Notes: a model not told the origin generated them from the sequence alone. A DNA stretch of 64,000 nt from an endosymbiont 'TC1' of Trimyema compressum (GCF_001584725.1 NZ_CP014606.1:62001-126000); one strand, 5' to 3'; counted from the first letter of the stretch, positions 28,100 through 39,350 are shown. Numbers and translations are program-made.

Positions 28100-28690
28100 A
28101 TGATAACAAGCGCAAACCAGATTGCTGGCATTCTGCAACAACGTAAGCAAAACCGTTGTTAAGCGCTGGCGCGCAAGCCCCAAATTGCGGTTTTGAAAAA
28201 TCAAAGCCGCCGTCTTTTATTTTCGGAGGGTGTATTAAAGTTACTCTATTTTAGAACACGGCGGTATGGGAGGTATCACCATGTTATTTTTTATCTGCAT
28301 GACCCGCCTAATATACGATTATCAAAAAAGCCCGTTTCATTTACTGTATATATGCGCTTATGAGTATGGCATATACAGTGTAGATATAGGGTCTATAGTC
28401 AAAACTACTGGATGCCCGGCTGATTACATTTCAGCTGGGCATTTTTGCGTTCTCCCCCTTTTTCATATTCGGGAGCTTTCAGAAGAAGAGCAAGCATAGG
28501 AAGCGGATAGCCACTTCCGTAAAATCGCCGTTTTCGCCTGCAGGCTACACGATGATTTTTGCTTGTTGGGAAGTATCCCAAACCCTCTTGCTTTTGAAAA
28601 AACATATCTCCACTTTTGCAAATCCCATTGCTTCCCCTGTGGTCGAGGCGAAAGGGGTAGCCACACCCATTTCCATTCCACACGGAAAGG
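28100..28690. other. Non-coding part of element
   Basis: I see no supported gene. A hairpin ATGCCCGGCTG/CAGCTGGGCAT followed by TTTTTGCG at about 28410-28447 looks like a terminator. A 77-codon frame at 28266-28499 spans it and is probably not a gene. Confidence 0.4.
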
Positions 28691-28701
28691 AGGTGAACAA
28701 A

Positions 28702-29137
28702 GTGGAGCTTACCTCGCAAGACAAAGTGCGCATTCAGCACCGGTTTGACTCTTTCTGTACCATCGTTCTCAAATATGCTGCCCGCAATATTTACCAAGAC
28801 CGTAAACGGCGGGCAAAACATGAAATAAGCTTGTCCGAAGTGAACGAGCCGCAACTCGCACAACTTTCCTATACAGATGATTTCATCACTGATGTGCAGC
28901 GTTTTACTGTTCTCGGATATGACCTTGCAATCAAAAAGTGAATTGCTGGCGGAGGCCATCCGGCTATTGCCCGAAGTGCGGCGTGACATTTTACTACTGT
29001 ATTATTTCCTTGATATGAATGACCGGAAGATTGGTGAAGCCCTTGGGATGATACGCGGCACAGTCAATTATCAACGAATGAGTTCGCTCAAACTACTGCG
29101 AAAGATTTTGGAGGATATTAAAAATGAAGAGATATAA
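28702..29137 (+). pseudogene. Sigma-70-type factor of Tn916/Tn1549 elements, frameshifted
   Basis: GTG 28702 follows GGAGGTGA. The first part reads KVRIQHRFDSFCTIVLKYAARNIYQDRKRRAKHEISLSEV. After a frame change near 28935 the sigma-4 region reads ELLAEAIRLLPEVRRDILLLYYFLDMNDRKIGEALGMIRGTVNYQR, a helix-turn-helix. The length, about 145 residues, fits ORF7-like sigma factors of conjugative transposons. The end overlaps the next start by about 14 bases. Confidence 0.75.
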
Positions 29138-29330
29138 ACTTTTACCGTTTGATGTTATACAATCCGCAGCCAGCGGCAATGTAGAAGCTATGAACCGTGT
29201 TATTCGGCACTATTCCGGCTATATCGCAAAGCTCTGCATGCACCCCCCTTTATGATGACAGCGGCGGGCAGCGTTATGTGGTGGATGAAGATATGCGTCG
29301 GCAGTTGTAGGCGAAACTCACCGCCGCCGG
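29124..29330 (+). pseudogene. Helix-turn-helix element protein (Tn916 Orf8-like), broken
   Basis: MKRYKLLPFDVIQSAASGNVEAMNRVIRHYSGYIAKLCM is the conserved start of this family. A frameshift in a C run near 29245 follows, then LYDDSGGQRYVVDEDMRRQL and a TAG at about 29308 before AKLTAA. The usual end is missing. Sequence 29330-29510 encodes an unrelated open stretch (HVKSICTGNKNLADILFELAKGRM) that I do not recognise. Confidence 0.65.
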
Positions 29331-29530
29331 TAAGATGAAAGCCTGCAAAACAATTGTTCATGTAAAAAGTATATGTACAGGCAATAAAAATCTTGCAGAT
29401 ATTCTCTTTGAACTCGCAAAAGGGAGAATGCGTTTCATGGAAAAGGCGGCTCCCGTATGCTATACTGATGGTAACGGAAGTGAAAATCAATATCAGGATT
29501 GTGCTTTTTCATAGCTTCAGAGGAATGACT

Positions 29531-31144
29531 ATGAAAGCACAAAAAGCTATATGTTGGTATTTACTGTCGCCTCTCTAGTGATGATAATAACGGCAACCAG
29601 GAAAGCATGAGTATTTCTAATCAACGCGATATGCTGCTTTCCTATATTCAAGAAAGGGGATGGCGTTTAAGAGACATCTACATCGACGACGGTTACTCCG
29701 GCACCACATTCGAGCGGCCAGATTTCATGCGCATGATTAGCGACATTGAAATGGGAAAACTCAACCTTGTCATTACGAAAGACCTGTCCCGTCTGGGCAA
29801 AAACTATGTAATGACCGGCCAGTATACAGACTTTTTCTTTCCGCAGTTTGGTGTCCGATATATAGCGGTGAATGAAGGTTATGACAGCCAAAATGCAGAC
29901 AACGACATAGCACCTTTTAAGAATATTCTCAATGAAATGTATGCGAAAGATATATCCAAAAAGGTGCTTTCTTCCCGCCAAACAAGTGCAAGGCAGGGCA
30001 AGTTCATGGGCAGTCAGCCGCCGCTAGGCTACATGCGAAGCCAAACAGATAAGCATCTGCTTGTCCCTGATGAAGATGCAGCCTCGATTGTTAAACGAGT
30101 ATTCAAAGACTTTGCAGACGGCGATAGCGGCAGACATATTGCCGACATCCTGAATAAAGAGGGATTTCCCTCACCGGCGGTATATCATTATGGCAAGAAA
30201 GGGAAAACGCATCCCAACCCAAAGGTCAGCAACACATGGGGGGGCAGCGCAACCATTCTGCAAATGATGAAGAACGAAGTCTATATCGGAAACACGGTAC
30301 AAAACAAACGCTCTGTGACTTCATTCAAAACCGGCAAGCGCCACCCCTGACAACCTCGGACGAATGGATTTGTGTACAAGGTACCCATGAGCCGCTTGTC
30401 GATATGGAAACATGGGAAGCAGTTCAGACGCGAATAAAAAAAGAATGTCCGCCGGAAGATTTACCACACAAGTGAAGTGAGTTTGTTTGCCGGAGTACTT
30501 AAATGTGCCGACTGCGGCAGCGCAATGACATTCAACACCAAACAAATGCGCGATAAGGTATACATGGTCTACAAATGCAGTAGCTATGTCAATCGCGGTA
30601 AAAATGTCTGTTCCATCCATTCGGTTGCGCTATCCCTGCTGGAAGATGTTGTTTTACAGGATATTAGGAATAACGCGAAGCTGGCAGCATCCGAGCAGGA
30701 AAAGTTGATAAAACGGTTGATGAAGTATGGTAACCGTGAGCAGGAAGAAAAACGGCTGGCACTAGAAAAGAGCTTATGTGAAGCAAAAGCCGGATTAAGG
30801 AGCTTGACAGATTAAGCAAAAAGCTTTTTGAGGAACGATGTTCCGAAAATGTGCCCGACCAGTATATTCAAGCGATTGATGTCTGATTACGAGAGAGAGC
30901 AACAAACCATGCAAGGCAGTGTCGGTGATTTACAGGCAAGCCTTGCGAAATGTTCAAGTTCAGAAAATGATGTGTCCCGTTGTGTGGACAGCATTAGCCA
31001 GTACACCGAGATACAATCCCTTACCCGTTCTGTAGTGGTCGAGTTGATAGACAGTATCTACGTTTCGGAAAGGTACGAAAAAACGGCGAAATACATCAGG
31101 ATATTCAAATAAACTACAAGTTCGCTGGCAGTATAAAACAATGA
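29531..31144 (+). pseudogene. Large serine recombinase (TndX/TnpX-like), frameshifted
   Basis: Site-specific recombinase expected to excise and integrate the element. The N-terminal catalytic domain has YCRLSSDDNNGNQESMSISNQ, the motif bearing the catalytic Ser in the preceding strand region (partly in a shifted frame near 29560), then YIDDGYSGTTFERPDF and ITKDLSRLGKNYVMTG. The recombinase domain has PPLGYMRS and NEVYIGNTVQ. The zinc-ribbon domain has CADCGSAMTF...YKCSSYVNRGKNVCSIHS. A coiled coil follows and the end IDSIYVSERYEKT...INYKFAGSIKQ is typical. Frame changes lie near 29565, 30345, 30474, 30800 and 30880-31090. It ends 33 bases before the right repeat. Confidence 0.85.
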
Positions 31145-31176
31145 GAAAACTTGTTGATTTTTGATGGTAGGTGAAG

Positions 31177-31188
31177 TTCTCCGCCAAA
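31177..31188 (+). repeat. attR-like direct repeat
   Basis: TTCTCCGCCAAA duplicates the tRNA-Ser 3' end. Confidence 0.7.
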
Positions 31189-31231
31189 AAAGCTAGAACG
31201 CCTTTAAATAGGTTGTTCTAGCTTTTATTTT
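31188..31231 (+). terminator. Terminator originally downstream of tRNA-Ser
   Basis: AAAGCTAGAAC pairs with GTTCTAGCTTT, followed by TATTTTTA. It starts right at attR, as expected if the element split the tRNA from its terminator. Confidence 0.75.
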
Positions 31232-31346
31232 TATCTGTGGCAACATTTTATTTTCTCAAAAAAACAAGAGCTTGACTAGTTCCTGTGATTTCAAGGCATC
31301 TTAACAATACAGTCACATGGCAGTTTTTTCGCAGAACAAGCATTGT

Positions 31347-32283
31347 TTAGTAAAACTCTTCTATTAGCTTTACTGCATATGCATTTCCACCAGCAGATAA
31401 CGACTTTTCTTTGAAGAAGTTTGCGTTAGATTTATAGTTGCTATCCTGCAAAATTTCACAGGCCGAATCATATAATTGAGACGGAGTTATTTTTTGTTTA
31501 TTTGTATTGTCTTTATGTGATTCCTCTACAAAGCCTGCAGTTATTATTCCAGTTGGGACAGCGACTAAGGCAATGCCTAAAAAGCAATAATGCCTCCTAG
31601 CATTCTGCCCGCTGATGTTATTGGGTACATATCACCATAACCTACAGTACTTAAAGTTTCTACTACCCACCAGAGACCAGAAAAGGCATTTTGAAAAGAA
31701 TTTGGTTGTACTGGATTTTCAATACTATACATTAAAATAGAGCTAATAATCATAAGTATAAACACAATAAAAAGTGAAGAAATTAGCTGATTAGCATTTT
31801 TTTAAAAACATTAATTACTGTTTTTAGAGAGTTAGAATAGCGATGAAGCTTGAATAGTCTTGCAATTCTTAACAATCGAATAACTCTTAATACTCTTAAA
31901 TCAACAGGAAATATAAAGGGTAAATAGAATGGTAAAATTGTTAGTAAGTCTATTATGGCCATTGGTGATTTTATATACTTAAATACTGCTTTATTTGTTG
32001 GAATAGATGAAAACATTAAGGGGGAAGTCCATAAACGTAATATATATTCAATTGTAAATACAATAACACTTGTCGTATCTATTACATTATAAATTAACAT
32101 AAATAAAGGACCTTTAAAAAAAGTTTCAAGTATAATTGAGATTACACTGAGTATAATAAAAAAATAATTATCATATAAAATATATTACTGGCAAAATTAT
32201 CAATACTATCATTACATATTATATTATAAATATTTTTTCTGAATTGGTTTATTATATGGCTTTTTTCATGCAGTTTTATTCCT
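31347..32283 (-). pseudogene. Voltage-gated-type potassium channel, frameshifted
   Basis: Membrane ion channel with S1-S6 layout. The voltage-sensor S4 reads LRVLRVIRLLRIARLFKLHRYS with regularly spaced Arg. The pore has TLSTVGYGDMYP, a K+-selectivity filter (TVGYGD). N-terminal pieces lie between 32100 and 32283 in shifted frames; frame changes also near 31775 and 31580. The C-terminal cytoplasmic tail reads AVPTGIITAGFVEE...LIEEFY. About 300 residues. The exact start is not clear because of the N-terminal lesions. Confidence 0.75.
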
Positions 32284-32311
32284 TTTCTATATTTTATTAA
32301 AATTTATGATT

Positions 32312-32946
32312 TTATAAGAATCTCCTTCTAATTTCTGCCAGTATACCAATCGGTTTAATAGGTAATTCTTCATTTTTGTTGTTGTGAAAAAATAAAGGGT
32401 TATAGCCACCCTGTATATTTAAAGGCATTAATGTAACTCCGTCATTATTAAATATTATTTTTTTAATTGTATATTCATTGCTGCTTACCTGTGCTACTCC
32501 AATTTTTCCATTTTCGATAGTAGGCTGTAATTTAATAATAACAGTATCGTCATCTTTAAGTTCTGGCAACATACTGTCTCCCTTTATTTTTAGAGCGATA
32601 AATTCACCTTGTTTTTTCCATGAGACATTCATTTCCTCATAACCTAATATATCAGGTTGTTCTGAAATAGGCATGTCAGCTGTAATACTACCAAGAATCG
32701 GAATTAAGTAAGTTTTATCGTTATTTAAATGTGTACTTCCATCAATAAGCATAGTATGGAACTCTTTACCGAAAAAGCAGATAATATTTCTAAATCCTTT
32801 GCTTTAGGAAATTGTTTTGCGTTTAGCGGCATAGCATATTTTTGTTTTTTCTCCCAACTTAATTAAGGACAAATTACAATCCTTTCTCATTAATTTTAAG
32901 TTTTTAGCAAAAATATCTTTTATATTATTTAAATTAACCACTCCTC
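32312..32946 (-). pseudogene. S24-peptidase (LexA/CI-like) repressor with damaged DNA-binding domain
   Basis: The C-terminal 146 residues (32312-32752) are intact: ALKIKGDSMLPELKDDDTVII holds the catalytic Ser and EYTIKKI the Lys of S24 self-cleaving repressors; the likely cleavage zone is SITADM. Upstream to about 32946, shifted frames read NNIKDIFAKNLKLMRKD...LIKLGEKT, part of a helix-turn-helix, so the DNA-binding half is disrupted. Such proteins control prophage or stress genes. A GAGGAG site lies before the presumed start. Two identical half-sites in the upstream region could be its operator. Confidence 0.7.
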
Positions 32947-32964
32947 ATATTTATTTTTATCATA

Positions 32965-32997
32965 TTTTACAAAATTGTTAAATAGTTTTGCAAAATT
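32965..32997. promoter_or_regulatory. Candidate operator repeats for S24 repressor
   Basis: TTTTACAAAATT (32965-32976) and TTTTGCAAAATT (32986-32997) start 21 bases apart, two DNA turns, just upstream of the repressor gene. Confidence 0.45.
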
Positions 32998-33278
32998 AAT
33001 AAATTGATATATGAAAAGTGTTAATGTTTTACTAAATTAGCAAAGCAGATGCATGTTGCCCAACAAGTAGACATTATATAGCGTATTGCTTGATTTATCA
33101 TAAGAAGATATAGTAAAATGATTTGTACTAGGAATCTTGACTATTAAAATATAACTGGTTTGAAATCAACATAATGGAGCATTGGGGAAAGTGGTGTTAT
33201 TTAACTTGTATAGCCATGATAAAATTAATAAAGCATTTTAGGTTAATTTGATTATTATAAAAATAGAAGGAGATTATT

Positions 33279-34248
33279 GTGGATATTATAGATTACTTAC
33301 AATCCAACAGCGAAGCATGGCTTCAATATAGCGTAATAATAAACTTATGACTTGAAAAAAGACTAATTATCTGAACTTAAATCAGAAGCATTGCAGGATA
33401 GTAAAATAAAAGGCTATCTTATGGACGTTGAAAATTATCATAATATTTTAGTTAACAACCATAAAAATCCTGCGTTACCAATTCATAAACTACTGTTTTT
33501 ACTTGATATTGGATTTGATACTTCTGAACCCGAAATCAGAACAGCAATTAATGAAATAATGAAGCATAAGGATGAAAACGGAATATATCAATCACTTATT
33601 AAGATCCCAAAGCATTTTGGTGGTATAGGTGAAGATGAATTTGATTGGTGTTTATGCGACAGCCCTTTATTATTGTTGGCATTACTCAAGTCAGGTGTTT
33701 CTTATGAGGAATATATCAAACCTGGTGTAGATTATTTGGCAAATCTTCCACAAGTACAGGGGTATCCTTGCACAGTATCAAAAGAGTTTGGAAAGTTTAG
33801 AGGCCCTGGACGCAAAGATGACTGTTGCCCATATGCTACACTTTTAATGCTTCGCTTATTTGCAGAGGTAACTGAATATAAAGATACAGATTTAGCTAAT
33901 AAAAATATTGATGCTATACTTTCTTTACGGCAAAAATAGTCTTGAAAAACATCCATATATGTTCTATATGGGTACAGATTTTAGAAAGCTAAAAGCACCT
34001 GCAATTTGGTATGATATTATTAGTGTCACAGATTGTTTAAGCCGGTTTGAGTACGCTAAAAAAGATCCCCGATTCAAGGAAATGGTGGAAATTATTAAAG
34101 GAAAGCAAACTGCAGAGGGGTTGTTTATTCCTGAATCAGTTTACCAAAAGTGCAAAGGTTGGGATTTTGGACAAAAGAAAGTCCCTTCACCTTATCTTAC
34201 ATTTCTTTGTCTGAGGATTTTAGGAAGAGTTAATCAAAAAGTGCTTTA
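33279..34248 (+). pseudogene. Alpha/alpha-toroid (prenyltransferase/squalene-cyclase-like) hypothetical protein, frameshifted
   Basis: GTG 33279 follows AGAAGGAGATTATT. MDIIDYLQSNSEAWLQY then a frame break near 33350 precedes the main part (33391-33939). Repeated helical motifs read FLLDIGFDTSEPEIRTAINEI, SPLLLLALLKSGVSYEEYIKPGVDYL and DDCCPYATLLMLRLFAEV, which resembles the repeat pattern of toroid-fold terpene cyclases and prenyltransferases. Another frameshift at about 33935 joins SLEKHPYMFYMGTDFRKLKAPAIWYDI. About 320 residues. I see no DxDD or DCTAE-type catalytic motif, so cyclase activity is not supported. Confidence 0.55.
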
Positions 34249-34511
34249 ATCTTTTTTTGACAGTGTCACGTTTAGAGTCCTACCAGCTACTATTGGGCGT
34301 TTTATTGAGATTAGCAGCCTTATAGATGGAAAGTGCCTTTGTAAGGGGTTTATTGGTTTTAAGTAAGGGGATTTATATTGCAGTTGTCAATGATGTTTTT
34401 GTGTAATTCATTTTAAATTTTAATTTGACAAATAGATATCTGTTATTATAAAATTATAGCAACATAAAAATGATATGCTAATTATTTTATAAGAAAGAAG
34501 GACGTTTATTT

Positions 34512-36095
34512 ATGAAAGGAAATTTATTATCTACATTCAAAAAACTATACTATGTTTATTACTAGTTTTTATGTTGTTTACTAGCTTAATTTTTTTCAGA
34601 CTGATTCTTTAAAAGCAGAAAATATTCTTAATAATCAAACAGCAACTGTTCAGACAGAAACCGTAAATAATTTATTGCGAAATGGGGATTTTGATGAATG
34701 TAATTTTCAAGGAGTGAATCCTACCTTTGTAGTTAATGGGAAGTATGCTTGGACGGTTGATGTAATTAATACGTCAAATATCATTCCTTTGCGGAAAACC
34801 ACAGCTTCTGACAATCGAATGGAAATATGGGAAAGTAATTATATAGGTGTTCCTGCACATAGCGGGAAATACTTATGTGAAATCAATGCTTATATGTTTG
34901 CTTCTGTATATCAGGTTGTACCAATGACCGAAAATTCACTTTATAAATGGTCTTTTTGGCATAGAGGTAGAGCAGGAGCTGATACTGCTAGAGTTTGGAT
35001 AAATAGCGAAGAAAATAGTATGTGTGATGTTGCAGGAAATATGGATTTTACAGACAATAATAATGAATAGGGATACCATGAAGGCTATTTTAATGTTAAT
35101 GATTCTAATGAAATTAAGATTGGATTTAAAGCCTTTAAAACAACTAATAATCATCCTAGCATTGGTAACTTAATAGATGATTGTGGTTTAATCAAAATAG
35201 CATCACCAACAACTCAAACTATACATGTGGGGGGATCCAGTACCAGCGAGACATTAGTGTTTTTGAAGAAAATGGATTTAGAGCGGAAAAAGCAAATCCA
35301 GTGCCTGATTTTTCAACTACGGGAACAAAACGGGTAAATATGAATATTATTGATTCTTCAAATACAGTTGTTGGATATGTTGAATCAACAGTAAATGTAA
35401 TAGAAAGAGAACATACATTATCTTTCGATTTAAACGGTAGTAGCGGAATAGATCCAGATAATCAAGTAATTAAAACAGGAGACTTAGCTACTCCTGTACG
35501 TAATCCAATGAGAGAAGGCTATATATTTAATGACTGGAATACAACAGCAAATGGAAGTGGATTAGCATGGGATTTTGCAACAACAACTATGCCAAATTGT
35601 GATGTTACACTATATGCTCAATGGCAACAAAATAAGCATATAGTAAGCTTTAATGGAACAATAGGAGAAGGAACAATGGACCCTATTACCATTAATGAAG
35701 GCGAAACTCAAAATTTACCAAAAAATGAATTTATAAGTAATGATAACACATTTGTAGGCTGGGCAACAGAAGAGGGCGGAGTTGTAGAGTATGCAGATGA
35801 AGCCCTATTTACAATGGGAACAAATGATATTACTTTGTATGCTGTATGGGAAAAGATTGATCTAACATATACATTATCCTTTGATTTTAATGGAGGCTGT
35901 TGGGGAATGCCAGAAGATCAAATATTACATGAAGGAGAAAAAGCACAAGCAGTAAAAAATCCTTTCAGATTTTTTTATACATTCGAAGGCTGGAATACAG
36001 CAAAAGATGGAAGTGGAGAAAACTGGAAATTCAATAAAACAACAATGCCTGATCATAATGTAATACTATATGCCCAATGGCAATGTTGGTGGTAA
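34512..36095 (+). pseudogene. Secreted carbohydrate-binding-like protein with InlB B-repeats, broken
   Basis: ATG 34512 follows AAGAAGGACG. The signal peptide needs two frame corrections, at an A6 run (about 34540) and a T7 run (about 34592). The N-terminal module has NGDFDECNFQGVNP, MEIWESNYIGVPAHSGKYLCEINAY and SLYKWSFWHRGRAG, matching the gene at 17200-18326. A TAG at 35068 lies before GYHEGYF and a frameshift at about 35190 follows. Three B-repeats come next, each ending YAQW or YAVW (near 35620, 35850, 36085). Such repeats occur in surface adhesins of gut and oral Firmicutes. No LPXTG motif is visible. A decayed repeat at 36560-36695 shows the gene was once longer. Confidence 0.8.
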
Positions 36096-36790
36096 TGTAA
36101 AAAAAATAAAAAACCATGTTGTTATTATTTGTAGCAATTAAAATGACAATATGTATCCTAGACAGTAGTTTGCACATAAATTTATGGAAATGACAGAAGC
36201 AGGCTTTCCAATCATTCAGATTATTAATAGATATTTAGGGAAAGCAGTTGACAAGTTTGCTTAAAAGCTTAAAAAATTTAAAATATTCCTTTAGAACTAA
36301 GTAATAACTTATTATCAATAAGTAATTTATGTTGAGATCAAGACCAATTGATTTTAAAAGGGAATTCATCTGTTGAGATAACGAATAGAGAAGTACTGTC
36401 AAATATGAAGCTTTCAGATTATGTAGGTTTAGTCAAAAAGAGAGCTTGCTCCAAAACATGAATTTATATTAACATAATATACGGATGATAAAGGCAAAAC
36501 AATAGTGGGCATGCAATTTAACAGGGAGTTTATCAATACGCCTTAAGATGACAAGCTATACATTATCATTTAGATTCAAAGATAATAGGGTATAAGTTTA
36601 TAGGCTGGAATACTGAAAAAATGGAAAAGAAACTAAGTGGGATTTAAGTAAAAACAGAATGCCGACAAACAATGTTAAGCTATATGCACAATAGTCAAGG
36701 AGGTAATTGGTAAATAAGCTATTTACAAAAAGTATAATTAACGTTACTATTAATATGATACTAACATATCATATTTAAATTTTTAATTTA

Positions 36791-36826
36791 AGGTAGAACT
36801 CCCTAGGCAATGAGCTTAGGGAGTTT
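36791..36826 (+). terminator. Terminator after surface gene remnant
   Basis: AACTCCCTA pairs with TAGGGAGTT, followed by TTGC. Confidence 0.65.
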
Positions 36827-37115
36827 TGCTATAGACAGATAATCAACAAGCAAAAGAGCTAGATTAATTTCTAACATGCATCTCTTTCCAATAATTTTCT
36901 TCTTTTTTGCAATTTCTTTTTCAATGGATACTAGGTCATCTAGATTTGATTGTGAATGCATTTTTGATTCTAAACTGAATAATCTGCTTATAAAAACACT
37001 TTTGTTTAAAATATCTTGTTAGTTTTTGCTTTTAGCTAAAAAATTGAAGATTTATTATTATTTATTAGAAATTAAAATAACTACATCAACCACTTTTTTT
37101 AAATAGAGAATAACA

Positions 37116-37146
37116 AAAAGCCAGTCCATTGTGGATTGGCTTTCTT
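37116..37146. terminator. Hairpin terminator
   Basis: AAAAGCCAGTCC pairs with GGATTGGCTTTC, with flanking A and T runs. Confidence 0.65.
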
Positions 37147-37643
37147 GCACTTAAAGAATACTTATATGAAAAGTACAATTAAGAAAATAATACAATAATA
37201 ATATATCATACTATATTCGGTTGTGCAACCCCTAAATTAATATTTAATAGAATGCTGAGAATGTTTTGTTAGCTAATCAAATAAAGATTATGTGAATATT
37301 GCGTGTGTTAATTAGATTTTATTTTCACTGGTAATAAATGATGTGACTTTGTATATAGTATCAAAAAAATAATTATATTTATATTTTAATGGAGACTGGT
37401 GGAACAACTGGGATTCTAATAAAATAGCATTTTTAGGATGATTTTTTATGGTGCTAATTTTGCTTAATAATATCCACTAAAGGCTGGTAATAAAAGTATC
37501 TGTTTGCTATAATGATTGAAATAATGTACAACGAGCATTAGAAAATACTGCTATGCAAATGTGATGGTATTTAGCATATTGTATTATCAATTAAATATAA
37601 TAAGGATTTTAATATTTATCAATATTATTAGGGGTGTTAAGAT

Positions 37644-39158
37644 ATGAAAAAAATATTTTAAGATTTTAGCGTTATTGTTTATGACGAGCATACTCTTAGT
37701 TGGTTGTTTTAAGGCGTTGAAATCAAATAATGCAGTACTTGGAGAACAAAGAATAGAAAAACATGATGTAGTAGTTGTTGTTGGCGGTATTTCTGGTTTG
37801 ACAAGTGGCTACTTTTTAAAAAATGAAGATGTTCTGATTTTAGAACAAAAGGATACGGTAGGGGGACGTACTGTTTCTGGTGTTCATAATTCTTTTACTT
37901 ATGCAAAAGGAAATGAATATTTAGGGACACCAGAAACAGTATTAGCTCAAATGATTGAGGAATTGAGCCTTGAGCCAAAAGAAATTCCTTCCCCTATGGA
38001 TGCAATGTTTGATGGTAAGCATTTTTATTATGGCTACTAAGGAGAAAAAAGGTACCTAGTTGAGAATAGTAATATAAAGGATTATCAGAATTTTGTTAAA
38101 CTTGTATTGGATAAATACGATGAATATAATGAAATACCTCAGCTTAACTATACGACTCAGAATAAATATTTAGACAATATTACTGCTGGTCAGTGGCTTC
38201 GTAAAAATGGCGTTCAGGAAAAATATATTAGTAAGTATAATGTGACTACAAAAGGATTGTTTGGGGCTAATATGGACGAAATATCTGCATTGAATTTTAT
38301 TCCAGAAGCAGCATTTGACTATGAAGATGTAAGTTACGAAGAAACAGTTGATTATAGTAAATTTTCTGATAAAGATATTGAAAATGAGTACTTTTTAGCT
38401 AAAAAAGAAAAGTCTTCTTCATATTCATTTGAGAAAGGTGTAACGGAACTTACTAATAAATTAGGAGAAGTGTTAGGTGATAAAATAAGGAAGAATAGCA
38501 AGGTTGTGAGTGTTACAAAAAAGGGAGAGGATTATCTTGTTGAATATATGGGAAATGGTGAAAATTCACGTCAAGTACTTGCTAATAAAATTGTTTTAGC
38601 TGTACCTTCTACGGAAGAAACGAATATTGCATCAACTGTTATTACAGAAGAAAAGGCACATATTATGAAACAAATTGAATATTCCTCTTATGCAACAGTT
38701 GCACTTTTTTTCTGATACTCCTATATTTAATAAAGCCTTTGATTTATCAGTTCCAGATGGCTATTTCTTTACGGATATTTATGATGCTACTTGGATTGAA
38801 AGGCATTATAATTCTGAAAAAAGATTTAGGATATTATATTATATCAGTTTATATTGCACCAGCAAAAAGCAAAGATCGCCTTTTGGATACCATAAGTGAT
38901 GCGGAAATAATACAAAATATATACAGGGATTTAGATAAGGTTTTTGAGTCAGCAAGTAGTAAGATAACTGGTTATGATATTGAACGCTTTCCTTATGGCT
39001 ATACAGTTATGTCAAAAGGAGCTTATGGTAGACTATTGCAATTAGATAAATTGAATCATGGCTCATTAATATTAGCAGGTGATTATATGGTTTATCCAAC
39101 CTTTGAAGGAGTCATTCAATCTGGTTATTTAGCAGCACAAAGAATACAGGATAATTAA
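37644..39158 (+). pseudogene. FAD-dependent amine-oxidase-like lipoprotein, frameshifted
   Basis: ATG 37644 follows AGGGGTGTT. MKKIF shifts frame at a four-T run, then ILALLFMTSILLVGCFK is a lipoprotein signal (LVGC). The FAD-binding region reads VVVVVGGISGLTSGYFL, where the first Gly of GxGxxG is replaced by Val, then LILEQKDTVGGRTVSG. TAA at 38038 (GY-stop-GEKRYLV) and frameshifts in T7 at about 38705 and A6 at about 38823 follow. The C-terminal FAD segment is SLILAGDYMVYPTFEGVIQSGYLAAQRI. About 500 residues, as in amine oxidase/protoporphyrinogen-oxidase-like flavoproteins. The substrate is unknown. Being membrane-anchored outside the cell is unusual for such a fold. Confidence 0.8.
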
Positions 39159-39350
39159 ATAATTTTCAATCGATGTGTTTTTTGCATTTTTATTTATGAA
39201 AGATTTTTATTTTGTGCTCTAAATAGTAAATAAAGGAAAGAAGTATATTTTTAATTAAAAAATGTACTTATGTGGAATATCGTTTTATTAAATTTCCATT
39301 AAAAGATAGTTTATTTTTAAGAATTGGACATTTCTAAATAGTGCCAATAT

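Larger units (their letters stand above)
23547..31188 (+). mobile_element. Decayed Tn1549-like integrative element in tRNA-Ser
   Basis: A 12-bp direct repeat TTCTCCGCCAAA occurs at 23547-23558 (tRNA 3' end) and 31177-31188. Between lie plasmid/ICE-type genes in order: RepA_N protein, MobC, cargo, KTR protein, sigma factor, HTH protein and a large serine recombinase at the right end. GC content is visibly higher than the flanks at both ends. No relaxase, VirB4, VirD4 or other transfer genes are present, so the conjugation module has been deleted, probably near 24805 where MobC ends. The cargo zone 24813-25900 is AT-rich like the host. Most genes carry frameshifts. Confidence 0.8.
36100..37640. 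other. Gene-poor region with B-repeat remnant and two terminators
   Basis: 36560-36695 carries scrambled B-repeat codons (FIGWNTEK, NVKLYAQ). Hairpins: AACTCCCTA/TTAGGGAGTTTT at about 36791-36826, and AAAAGCCAGTCC/GGATTGGCTTTC at 37116-37146. Otherwise I see no gene. Confidence 0.6.

Noticed and set aside
28552-28941. Overlapping frames on both strands at 28405-28989 as genes
   Set aside because: They are shadows of the sigma-factor gene and non-coding element DNA, with no ribosome-binding site or domain; only the 28702 frame shows homology.
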